This document shows positions 32,397 to 38,177 of a stretch of 38,177 bases of DNA, piece after piece. The position numbers and the translations under genes are program-made. The notes under the pieces were generated by a model. It had not been told where the DNA came from. It ran no database searches and saw only the letters and a list, made by a program, of their open reading frames with translations. The number at the start of each line of letters is the position of its first letter. Within the stretch, counting starts at the first letter, position 1. Origin of the DNA: Sporomusaceae bacterium (GTDB lineage: Bacteria > Bacillota_C > Negativicutes > Sporomusales_B > UBA7701); NCBI GenBank assembly GCA_022839045.1, contig JALHDI010000010.1, positions 1 to 38,177 of the forward strand. Reading direction: 5' to 3'.

Positions 32397-32655
32397 GCCT
32401 ATATCTTCCTCTTTCCAGTCGGCGAATGACTTTATGGTAACCGAAGGGTAATCTTCTTGATGCGAAGAAGAGAGCGGCCATTGCCCGCTTTTCAGAGTTA
32501 TCGCCTCCTTTTTGTCACTATGCGCCCCACTCCCCTGGTTACTTCGTCAAAGTTTAACAGGATACCCTCTGTTCTATTGCCGGTAAACACAAGACGAAGC
32601 CCGTCGCCAGACTCCGCCTTTGTACCGCACCTATTAAGCGTAATAGCCCGTAATC

Positions 32656-32704
32656 GTCCGCGGAATAGATCCCGTGCAAAACCCGACATCTGTCCGCGGA
32701 ATAG
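32656..32704 (+). repeat. Direct repeat GTCCGCGGAATAG
   Basis: Two perfect 13-bp copies at 32656-32668 and 32692-32704 (36 bp apart). A related GTCCGGATAG is at 32761-32770. Each contains a short palindrome (TCCGCGGA or TCCGGA). They lie between the GpgS-like gene and the divergent HPP promoter and may be regulator sites. A possible minus-strand reading frame of 63 codons (32498-32689) covers this area but is not convincing as a gene. Confidence 0.45.
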
Positions 32705-32805
32705 TCTTTAGTAATCTTAGGCTCCGGCAAAAGACGAGCGAGCGCATTCGTGGCCTATCTGTCCGGATAGTCAGTTGCGCGCGTGACCCGCAACTAAAAA
32801 CCCCA

Positions 32806-32835
32806 TTGATACCATCGGGTTTCATGTAGTATAAT
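32806..32835 (+). promoter_or_regulatory. Sigma70 promoter of the HPP gene
   Basis: TTGATA (32806-32811), 18-bp spacer, perfect TATAAT (32830-32835). Transcription start expected near 32842, giving a leader of about 164 nt. Confidence 0.65.
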
Positions 32836-32840
32836 TTTAC

Positions 32841-33005
32841 ATTGAGCAAGGTTTAATATCAAGCCATTTTGTATGCTGCTCAGTTAGATTTTATGCTTGC
32901 CTGCGCTCAATATTACAGAAATCGCTTTGTCTGCGGCAATTTGTCAGGCAAGCGAAAACGCATCCTCCCGCACGTCAGGGGAAGCGCCAGAAGTGAGGCT
33001 TATTT
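32841..33005 (+). promoter_or_regulatory. Structured 5' leader of the HPP gene with potential pseudoknot
   Basis: Stem 1: ATTGAGC (32841-32847) with GCTCAAT (32905-32911). Stem 2: GCTTGCCTG (32895-32903) with CAGGCAAGC (32945-32953). The 5' arm of stem 2 lies in the loop of stem 1 and the helices are one base apart, the geometry of an H-type pseudoknot. TTGAGC can instead pair with GCTCAG (32878-32883), giving an alternative fold. A later CCTC (32964-32967) could mask the ribosome binding site TGAGG (32994-32998). It is riboswitch-like, and no known class is recognised by eye. Confidence 0.45.
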
Positions 33006-33518
33006 ATGGAAGATCCGAAGGTATTCCATCTAACGAAAAACCGGGTGCGCAAACTGCACGCACTCAGAATACTGGGGTCGTCGTCCGGATGTCTCGCCGG
33101 TATTTGCTTGATCGCATTCCTGTCGGCCGTATCCGGCTTTCCCTTCCTGCTCCCATCTTTTGGCGCCAGTTGCGTCATCCTGTTCGTCATCCCCACGAGC
33201 GCATATGCCCAGCCCCGCCGCCTTGTCGGCGGACATCTGCTAGCGAGCCTGTCCGGTCTGATCTTTTACCTATGCCTGGGAAACACATGGCTGTCTCTGT
33301 CACTCGCGGTCGGAGTCGCCGTCGCCGCGATGCAGGTGTCGAAAACATTGCACCCGCCGGCCGCCGCCGACCCGCTCTTCTTCATGATGCACGGCGGCAG
33401 CTTGTCGTGGCAGACAGTATTGGTGCCAACACTGGCGGGAAGCCTTGTGTTGGTCGTATTTGCCCTGGTTTACCTCAACTGGGTATTGAAGCGGCCTTAT
33501 CCCCAATACTGGCTATAA
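33006..33518 (+). CDS. HPP-family integral membrane protein
   Basis: A 170-residue protein with about four to five transmembrane helices (SGCLAGICLIAFLSAVSG, FGASCVILFVIPTSAY, LLASLSGLIFYLCLG, LVPTLAGSLVLVVFALVY). The family motif is TLHPPAAADPLFFM at about residues 117-130. Plant and cyanobacterial HPP proteins have been linked to nitrite transport; for bacterial stand-alone copies the substrate is unproven. Ribosome binding site GAGG, seven to eight bases before ATG. It is the only plus-strand gene in this stretch, with its own promoter and long leader. Confidence 0.85.
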   Translation: MEDPKVFHLTKNRVRKLHALRILGSSSGCLAGICLIAFLSAVSGFPFLLPSFGASCVILFVIPTSAYAQPRRLVGGHLLASLSGLIFYLCLGNTWLSLSLAVGVAVAAMQVSKTLHPPAAADPLFFMMHGGSLSWQTVLVPTLAGSLVLVVFALVYLNWVLKRPYPQYWL

Positions 33519-33549
33519 GTACGGGCAACGCGCATAAAGGTAAAAAGGG

Positions 33550-33574
33550 GCTGTATCGGCCAGTTCGATACAGC
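33550..33574 (-). terminator. Terminator of the small membrane-peptide gene
   Basis: 9-bp perfect stem GCTGTATCG/CGATACAGC, followed on the minus strand by CCCTTTTTACC. There is no T-run on the plus side. It also lies 31 bp after the HPP stop. Confidence 0.7.
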
Positions 33575-33635
33575 TAAAAAGGGTATCCTATGCAAGGTTT
33601 GCCTGCGTAATTAGGTGCCCGCCGCACGGCAACGC

Positions 33636-33761
33636 TCAGGAATGGCCGTCCAACGATTTCCCGAGCAGCAGTTTCATAAGCCACGGGAAAAGAAGGCCAA
33701 GGATATTTCCGGCCACGCTCATCATCATAGCGGTAAAAATCATCCCCGCCCTCTTTGCCAT
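33636..33761 (-). CDS. 41-residue hydrophobic membrane peptide
   Basis: ATG 33761 to TGA 33636: MAKRAGMIFTAMMMSVAGNI, then LGLLFPWLMKLLLGKS, ending LDGHS. It has a basic N-terminus and one long hydrophobic helix (about 7-33) with a Gly-x3-Gly-like packing surface, the look of a small single-pass membrane protein. GGGAAAG lies about ten bases before the ATG, and a proper intrinsic terminator follows the stop. No family is recognised. Its codon pattern and neat terminator argue that it is real. Confidence 0.6.
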   Translation of the reverse strand: MAKRAGMIFTAMMMSVAGNILGLLFPWLMKLLLGKSLDGHS

Positions 33762-33874
33762 AAAATGACTTTCCCATTATCATTATATTTGCCGCCGGCA
33801 CTTAAAATCCTTCATTTTCGCCAAGGTTGTTAGTTCTCTTTTTCCGACATTCCTATACAAAAAGCCTCCTAAGA

Positions 33875-33910
33875 AGCCTGGCCGGCGGACACTGCTCCGC
33901 CGGCCAGGCT
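33875..33910 (-). terminator. Terminator of the BusR-like gene
   Basis: 15-bp perfect stem (AGCCTGGCCGGCGGA with TCCGCCGGCCAGGCT), loop CACTGC on the plus strand. The minus-strand tail TCTTAGGAGGCTTTTTG is T-rich only after ten bases. Confidence 0.8.
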
Positions 33911-33914
33911 CATC

Positions 33915-34538
33915 CTATTGTTTGGGTTTTTGAAGATACGCGCTCGTGTTCAGTAGAACGTCGGTGCTGCCGACGACAACAAGCCGGTCCTGGGGCTCGA
34001 TTACAGCGTTCGGTCCGGGCGAGACGGCGATTCCCGTCCCGCGCCTTATCGCCACAATTGTTGCGCCGGTATGTTCCCAAAACTTTACCTGACCGATCGT
34101 TTTGCCCACCATATGACTGTCGGCATTTACCACTATTTCCACCGGATTGTAGGGCGTGAGATTACGCAAGCGGTCGGAGTACTTAATGATATTTTTCAAA
34201 ATTTCCTCCAGCCGCGCGTCGAGCTCCTGTTTCTGCTGCAGTAACATCTCCAGGTCCTGGCGCAACGAATAGACCGATTCCACGCTTTGGTAATGTTCTA
34301 TGAATCTGTAGGCCTTATCCTTGGAAACAATGACAACCTCCCTCCCCTGCGATACGTCGACCACCTCTTCATCCTTCAAGAGGGCGATCGCCTTTCTTAT
34401 CGTTTCGGGCGAGGTATTATAATGGCTTGCCAGGAGGGTCCGACCGGATATTTTCGCTCCTTCCCCAAAATCCTCGTTGATAATTCTTCGTGCTACATCG
34501 ATTGCGATTGACCGGTAAATAGGCGTCTCCGACCTCAT
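33915..34538 (-). CDS. BusR-like GntR/RCK_C transcription regulator
   Basis: 207 residues: N-terminal GntR-type winged helix (ETPIYRSIAIDVARRIINED, KISGRTLLASHYNTSPETIR), central coiled coil (about 85-125; DLEMLLQQKQELDARLEEIL) and a C-terminal RCK_C/TrkA_C domain (about 130-200; MVGKTIGQVKFWEHTGATIV). This is exactly the domain order and length of BusR, the cyclic-di-AMP-binding repressor of glycine-betaine uptake in lactococci and streptococci. The target genes here are unknown; MscS and the GpgS-like operon are nearby candidates. ATG 34538 follows GGAGGGAGACT. Confidence 0.85.
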   Translation of the reverse strand: MRSETPIYRSIAIDVARRIINEDFGEGAKISGRTLLASHYNTSPETIRKAIALLKDEEVVDVSQGREVVIVSKDKAYRFIEHYQSVESVYSLRQDLEMLLQQKQELDARLEEILKNIIKYSDRLRNLTPYNPVEIVVNADSHMVGKTIGQVKFWEHTGATIVAIRRGTGIAVSPGPNAVIEPQDRLVVVGSTDVLLNTSAYLQKPKQ

Positions 34539-34631
34539 AGTCTCCCTCCGTTAACTTGACTCCGTTTTTGTACTATTCATTATGAGTCGGATTAATCCTG
34601 CTTATGAAAATGCGAAGACGCCCATGCGCCA

Positions 34632-34657
34632 CAAAATCAAAGCCTCGCGAAGCTTTG
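34632..34657 (-). terminator. Terminator of the lost cysK gene
   Basis: CAAAGC/GCTTTG stem with a nine-base loop, followed on the minus strand by ATTTTGT, about 60 bp after the cysK remnant stop. Confidence 0.5.
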
Positions 34658-34715
34658 ACCGCGGGCCTCTTGAAGGCCTTCAGGAGAAGGGTGTCCCGCG
34701 CTTAATCGTCATCCC

Positions 34716-34781
34716 CTATGCTTCTTCCTGAAACAGCGGGGTGAAGAGATACCTTTCTCCCGTATCCGGCAGCAGCGTAGC
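34716..34781 (-). pseudogene. C-terminal remnant of cysteine synthase (CysK)
   Basis: The minus strand reads ATLLPDTGERYLFTPLFQEE and A before TAG at 34716-34718. LPDTGERYL-TPLF is the characteristic C-terminus of O-acetylserine sulfhydrylase. Upstream, only Pro/Ala-rich sequence remains and the catalytic part of the gene is absent. Confidence 0.7.
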
Positions 34782-34804
34782 CGCCGCCGGCTCAGGCCGC
34801 GGCA

Positions 34805-34835
34805 ACAAAAAATCCTTTCCCGGACGAGGAAAGGA
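34805..34835 (-). terminator. Terminator of the lost exbD gene
   Basis: 8-bp perfect stem TCCTTTCC/GGAAAGGA with loop CGGACGA, then T6 on the minus strand, seven bases after the exbD remnant stop. Confidence 0.75.
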
Positions 34836-34842
34836 CTCGTCT

Positions 34843-35013
34843 TCAGTATGCCTCTCCTCTCATCTGCTCGGTAGCGACGGCCACCCGCCGGATTCCCAAC
34901 GCCTTCAGTTCATCGAGAACGGCGATGACCTTGCCGTATTCGGCCTGCTTGTCGGCACTGAGGAGAAGGAGGGTGCGCGTCAAACTGGGGCGCTTGGACG
35001 GCGATGCGGTCAA
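34843..35013 (-). pseudogene. C-terminal remnant of an ExbD/TolR-type protein
   Basis: 56 in-frame residues end at TGA 34843-34845: RTLLLLSADKQAEYGKVIAV, LDELKALGIRRVAVATEQ, then MRGEAY. The pattern ADK..YG.V..VLD.L...GI..VA.AT is the C-terminal domain of ExbD/TolR, partners of TonB-type energy transduction in diderm bacteria. The transmembrane N-terminus and any start codon are missing. Confidence 0.75.
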
Positions 35014-35028
35014 TATAGTATCCTGCGG

Positions 35029-35067
35029 GCAACATCAACTGGCGACCGCTAGCTGATGTTGCTTTTT
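35029..35067 (+). terminator. Plus-strand terminator upstream of the feo region
   Basis: GCAACATCA (35029-35037) pairs with TGATGTTGC (35054-35062) and is followed by T5. No plus-strand gene precedes it now, in keeping with deletion of neighbouring DNA. An 18-bp perfect palindrome (35077-35094, CAGCGGAAGCTTCCGCTG) with ATATTTT after it lies just beyond. Confidence 0.5.
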
Positions 35068-35150
35068 ATGGCGTAGCAGCGGAAGCTTCCGCTGATATTT
35101 TGCCTTCCCGGTGGCAAAACAGAAACCCCGACCATATTATACAGCGAGTG

Positions 35151-35237
35151 TTAGCTTCAGCTAATAGTGTTAGCGTCAGCTAATTACGTTGGCGGAAACT
35201 AACGCCATATTTATCGATCGCTGTTAGCTTAGGCTAA
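35151..35237 (+). promoter_or_regulatory. Four DtxR-type operator boxes before feoA
   Basis: 14-bp inverted repeats TTAGCTTCAGCTAA (35151-35164), TTAGCGTCAGCTAA (35170-35183), TTGGCGGAAACTAA (35189-35202) and TTAGCTTAGGCTAA (35224-35237). The first three are spaced exactly 19 bp. They follow a probable -10 (TATTAT 35135-35140) and resemble the TTAGGTTAG-type boxes of iron-responsive DtxR proteins. The DtxR-family gene at the right edge is the likely binder; iron-dependent repression is inferred. Confidence 0.7.
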
Positions 35238-35257
35238 TTCATAGGAGGAAGATCACC

Positions 35258-35503
35258 ATGAAAAACAATCCAGACCGGTTTTCGCTCGCCGATTTGCCGG
35301 TCGGTTCAGTCTGCCGGATCACCGCTGTCGAGCTGGCGGGCCTGCTCAAAAGAAGAATTCTCGACCTTGGCATCATACCAGGCACCGTTGTGGAGTGTAT
35401 CCGCAAGAGCCCGGCCGGTGACCCCACCGCTTATGGAGTGCGGGGAGCGACGATTGCCCTCCGGCATGACGACGCGAGTCAGATTAGAGTGTCTTTAATA
35501 TAG
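35258..35503 (+). CDS. feoA: FeoA, ferrous iron transport accessory protein
   Basis: 81-residue cytoplasmic SH3-like protein: FSLADLPVGSVCRITAVELA, LKRRILDLGIIPGTVVECIR, YGVRGATIALRHDDASQIRV. It assists FeoB-mediated Fe(II) uptake. ATG follows ATAGGAGGAAGATCACC, immediately after the fourth DtxR-type box. The FeoB GTPase gene starts 19 bp downstream. Confidence 0.94.
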   Translation: MKNNPDRFSLADLPVGSVCRITAVELAGLLKRRILDLGIIPGTVVECIRKSPAGDPTAYGVRGATIALRHDDASQIRVSLI

Positions 35504-35522
35504 CGATTTGGGAGGTTTTAGT

Positions 35523-36308
35523 ATGCAACAGCTATATATCGCTCGGCGGGTGCTCCGGGAACATTTTGGGATCGTCGCGGCGCCCGGCCAATATGTGGTC
35601 GCGCTCGCCGGCAACCCCAATGTCGGGAAAAGCACGGTATTCAACGCCTTTACCGGCCTGCGCCAGCACACCGGCAACTGGCCTGGCAAAACGGTGGATA
35701 ACGCCCAGGGTACTTTCACTTTCCGCGACAGGCTTTTCCTGGTGGTGGATCTGCCGGGTACTTACTCCATCCTGGCCAACACAGTCGAAGAGCAGATCGC
35801 CAGAGACTTCATCTGTTTCGGCCGCCCGGACGTCACCCTGGTCGTCCTCGACGCCACTTGCCTCGAACGCAACCTGAACCTGGCCCTCCAGGTAATGGAG
35901 ATCACCCCCAACGTGGTTATCTGCGTCAACCTCATGGACGAAGCCCGCAAGAAAAACATCACCGTCGATACCGACTTACTGCAGAAAGAGCTTGGCGTGC
36001 CGGTGGTGGCCACCGCCGCCCGTAGCGGCGACGGTCTGAACGATCTAAAGGAAATCATGTATCAGGCGGCGGCAGGGATGATTGAATTATATCCACGCCG
36101 CATAGCATATTCGGAGCAGGTGGAGAACGCGGTGGAAAAACTGCTGCCCAGCATCCAGCGCCTGGTCGGCGACAAGCTGAACCCCCGCTGGGTGGCATTG
36201 CGCCTTCTGGATGGCGACAAGGCTTTCATAGAAAGCATCGGCCTGCACCTGGATTTGTTGCCCGAGCTGGGCGTAAGCGACGAAACGGTGCGGGAGGTGG
36301 CGATATGA
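35523..36308 (+). CDS. feoB1: FeoB GTPase-domain protein (first half of a split FeoB)
   Basis: 261 residues. After a 25-residue lead come the G motifs ALAGNPNVGKSTVFNAFTG (G1), GNWPGKTVD (G2), VVDLPGTYS (G3) and CVNLMDEARKK (G4), then the GDI-like helical region (YSEQVENAVEKLLPSIQRLV). In ordinary FeoB this portion continues directly into the membrane domain. Here TGA (36306-36308) ends it and overlaps the next ATG (36305-36307). ATG 35523 has GGGAGG seven bases upstream. The clean overlap argues for a natural split rather than a recent frameshift. Confidence 0.92.
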   Translation: MQQLYIARRVLREHFGIVAAPGQYVVALAGNPNVGKSTVFNAFTGLRQHTGNWPGKTVDNAQGTFTFRDRLFLVVDLPGTYSILANTVEEQIARDFICFGRPDVTLVVLDATCLERNLNLALQVMEITPNVVICVNLMDEARKKNITVDTDLLQKELGVPVVATAARSGDGLNDLKEIMYQAAAGMIELYPRRIAYSEQVENAVEKLLPSIQRLVGDKLNPRWVALRLLDGDKAFIESIGLHLDLLPELGVSDETVREVAI

Positions 36309-37711
36309 ACGCCGCTATCAAACCTATCAGCCCCCTGGCGGAAGCATGCGCTGAGGCGGATGAACTCCGCCTCAGCAGCGGCGGCAACCTCGGGGACGCC
36401 ATCGTTGCCGACATATACGCCAATGCGGAAGGCATCGCCCGCAAGGCGGTCAGTAATGATGCCAAGCACATAAAAGGCTGGGATGCAAAACTGGATGACA
36501 TCCTAACTTCCCGCCTGCTCGGTTATCCGATAATGCTCACTTTACTGGGGATGGTGTTCTGGATCACCATCGAAGGCGCCAATGTACCGTCCGGCATGAT
36601 CGCCGACGCCCTATTCGCCTTCCAGGATCAGTTGACCGCGTGGTTCGAGCTGGCCGGCGCCCCCGACTGGCTGCACGGCGTACTAGTGCTCGGTCTTTAT
36701 CGCGGGCTGGCCTGGGTTGTTTCCGTCATGCTTCCCCCCATGGCGATATTCTTCCCGCTCTTTACCCTGCTCGAAGATTTTGGCTACCTGCCGCGGGTGG
36801 CGTTCAACCTCGACCATCTGTTTAAAGCCTGCAAGGCTTGCGGCAAACAGGCCCTGACGATGTGCATGGGCTTCGGCTGCAACGCCGCGGGAGTCGTATC
36901 CTGCCGGATCATCGACTCGCCCCGCGAGCGGCTGATCGCCATCATCACCAACAACTTCGTGCCGTGCAACGGCCGCTTTCCCACCCTCATCGCCGTCGCC
37001 ACCATCTTCATAGGGGGAGCGGCGGCAGCCGAATACGAAACGCTGATCGCTTCCGGAGTTATTACTGCAATGGTCCTGGTCGGCATTGCCGTAACCTTTG
37101 CCGTATCCTGGGCACTTTCGCGCACCGTCCTAAAGGGTGAGCCGTCCGCCCTGGTACTGGAGCTCCCTCCCTACCGCAAACCCCAGATCGGCGCTGTCAT
37201 CTACCGGTCGATGATCGACCGTACCCTGTTCGTCCTGAGAAGGGCCGTCATCATGGCCGCGCCCGCCGGCGCTGTCACCTGGATACTGGGCAACACCTAC
37301 ATAGGAGACATCAGCGCCATCGGCTACCTGGCAAACTGGCTGCAACCGCTGGGATATGCCATCGGCCTTGACGGCTTCATCCTCCTGGCCTTCATCCTTG
37401 GTCTGCCGGCCAACGAGATTGTGGTGCCCATCCTCCTGATGAGCTATCTTTCCTCCGGCTTTATGCTGGAATTCGAAAGCCTGGAAGAGCTCCGCGCCAT
37501 CCTCGTCAACAACGGCTGGACCTGGCTCACCGCAGTGTGCACGATGCTTTTCTGCCTCCTCCACTGGCCCTGCACCACGACCTTGCTTTCGGCTTATAAA
37601 GAATCGGGCAGCCTCAAATGGACCTTTGCCTCCTTCGCCATCCCCACCCTCATCGCGTTCGCCGTCTGTTTCGTCGTGGCGCAAACGGCGCGGGGCCTTG
37701 GTCTTGCCTGA
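36305..37711 (+). CDS. feoB2: FeoB membrane permease domain (second half of a split FeoB)
   Basis: A 468-residue polytopic membrane protein: LDDILTSRLLGYPIMLTLLG, RGLAWVVSVMLPPMAIFFPL and FTLLEDFGYLPRVAFNLDHL. The two Gate motifs with conserved Cys are CMGFGCNAAGV and NNFVPCNGRFPT, and the end is LLHWPCTTTLLSAYKESGSL. About eight to ten helices are predicted. With the GTPase subunit it forms the Fe(II) transporter. The first ~60 residues (EADELRLSSGGNLGDAIVAD) supply the linker that is internal in fused FeoB. A strong terminator follows 36 bp after the stop. Confidence 0.92.
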   Translation: MNAAIKPISPLAEACAEADELRLSSGGNLGDAIVADIYANAEGIARKAVSNDAKHIKGWDAKLDDILTSRLLGYPIMLTLLGMVFWITIEGANVPSGMIADALFAFQDQLTAWFELAGAPDWLHGVLVLGLYRGLAWVVSVMLPPMAIFFPLFTLLEDFGYLPRVAFNLDHLFKACKACGKQALTMCMGFGCNAAGVVSCRIIDSPRERLIAIITNNFVPCNGRFPTLIAVATIFIGGAAAAEYETLIASGVITAMVLVGIAVTFAVSWALSRTVLKGEPSALVLELPPYRKPQIGAVIYRSMIDRTLFVLRRAVIMAAPAGAVTWILGNTYIGDISAIGYLANWLQPLGYAIGLDGFILLAFILGLPANEIVVPILLMSYLSSGFMLEFESLEELRAILVNNGWTWLTAVCTMLFCLLHWPCTTTLLSAYKESGSLKWTFASFAIPTLIAFAVCFVVAQTARGLGLA

Positions 37712-37747
37712 TAACCCGCTTCTTCTTTCTTAGGACCACTCCCTAAA

Positions 37748-37785
37748 GAAACAACCGGGCTCTGGCCCCCGGTTGTTTCACTTTT
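37748..37785. terminator. Bidirectional terminator between feoB and the DtxR-family gene
   Basis: 12-bp perfect stem GAAACAACCGGG/CCCGGTTGTTTC followed by ACTTTTTC on the plus strand. It overlaps the last codon of the convergent regulator gene. Confidence 0.85.
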
Positions 37786-38177
37786 TCTTATTATGCTCAT
37801 TGGCGTAATCGACGAAAGCCTGATATATTTCGGGTTTATTCCGCATGAAGGCCATCATCACCCGGATGGAATCGATTGTCTCCCGCGACAGATAATGCTC
37901 CATGGCTTCCGCCTCGGCAGCCACATCGCACGGGGTGCGCAGCAGCACGAGAAAATCCTGCAGCACCCGGTTCCTTTCGACCAGGTAGCTGCCCATTTGC
38001 CTGCCCTTGTCCGTCAGGCCGATATACCCGTATCTCTGGTAGGTTATGTACCCCCTGGCCCGCAGCTTGCCCAGCGCCTTGGAAACGGACGGAAGAGCGA
38101 AATTCAGCTTGTGGCTGATATCGGAAACCCTTACCACGTCTTGGATAACGGAGAATCTGTATACTTCCTCCAGATAG
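37778..38177 (-). CDS. DtxR/MntR-family metalloregulator, N-terminus cut by window edge
   Basis: At least 132 residues. The frame is open to the right edge, where it reads YLEEVYRFSVIQDVVRVSDI, continuing with ISHKLNFALPSVSKALGKLR and YGYIGLTDKGRQMGSYLVER. That is the winged helix of DtxR-like repressors, followed by the dimerisation helices with metal-ligand candidates (CDVAAEAEAMEHYLS, where Glu and His bind metal). No C-terminal SH3 domain is present, so it is of the short MntR/IdeR-like type. Convergent with feoAB, whose promoter has matching boxes. Confidence 0.85.
   Translation of the reverse strand, partial: YLEEVYRFSVIQDVVRVSDISHKLNFALPSVSKALGKLRARGYITYQRYGYIGLTDKGRQMGSYLVERNRVLQDFLVLLRTPCDVAAEAEAMEHYLSRETIDSIRVMMAFMRNKPEIYQAFVDYANEHNKKK

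Noticed and set aside
34741..35052. 103-codon plus-strand frame
   Set aside because: It is the reverse of the exbD remnant and terminator. No ribosome binding site, and no recognisable protein.

Overview
The window is GC-rich, and nearly every gene in it carries a strong AGGAGG-type ribosome binding site. It most likely comes from a diazotrophic, strictly anaerobic, diderm Firmicute of the Negativicutes, Sporomusaceae type (Sporomusa/Pelosinus relatives). Three things point there: a clostridial-type molybdenum nitrogenase (NifD with the extra ~50-residue insertion seen in Clostridium pasteurianum, short NifK, NifI1/NifI2 between nifH and nifD), a FeoB split into two genes, and small families common in Sporomusaceae (DUF421/DUF4363, DUF5320, CBO0543). 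The taxonomic placement is inference; there is no rRNA in the window.

Layout. (1) 38-11119, minus strand: one compact nitrogenase operon, nifH-nifI1-nifI2-nifD-nifK-nifE-nifN-nifB-[2Fe-2S] ferredoxin-anfO-like-nifV, then a terminator and a broken CGGC-like gene. (2) 11120-11554: a regulatory region holding a divergent sigma70 promoter with a short structured RNA ending in an intrinsic terminator, a 38-bp near-perfect palindrome and a bidirectional terminator. (3) 11555-13525: a molybdopterin oxidoreductase with its own promoter and leader hairpin. (4) 13670-23140: what looks like a phosphate-starvation island. Direct repeats of TTAACA-like hexamers with about 11-bp period precede five transcription units, and in four of them a -10 hexamer lies 20-21 nt downstream. 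The units are a glycolipid-type glycosyltransferase + phospholipase C-like + EAL operon, a PhoB/PhoP-family response regulator (divergent from a chemoreceptor), a GGDEF protein, a degenerate SixA-like protein and a Tat-exported HD-domain phosphohydrolase. (5) 23234-25330: an ArsA-type ATPase, a small protein ending in Cys-Cys, and a DUF4213/DUF364 protein. (6) 25511-27150: two NifX/NafY-like cofactor-carrier proteins, a dead MRP-type ATPase-ferredoxin gene and a DUF5320 protein behind a promoter with twin operators. (7) 27222-28905: DUF4363, a DUF421 gene broken by an internal deletion, and a CBO0543-type membrane protein. (8) 29133-34538: osmotic-stress genes (MscS channel, PIG-L deacetylase, GpgS-like glucosyltransferase, BusR-like c-di-AMP-type regulator), interrupted by an HPP-family membrane protein whose leader can form a pseudoknot, and by a 41-residue membrane peptide. 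(9) 34600-35020: decayed cysK and exbD tails. (10) 35029-38177: the feoA-feoB(split) ferrous iron operon behind four DtxR-type boxes, convergent with a DtxR-family regulator that runs off the right edge.

How the parts relate. The genes repeatedly concern nutrient limitation: nitrogen (nif, NifI), phosphate (Pho-like boxes, swapping phospholipid for glycolipid, phosphohydrolase), iron (Feo/DtxR) and osmotic balance. The strongest new-looking signals are the repeated Pho-box promoter architecture tying c-di-GMP, chemotaxis and lipid-remodelling genes together, the short RNA divergent from nifH, and the pseudoknotted leader of the HPP gene.
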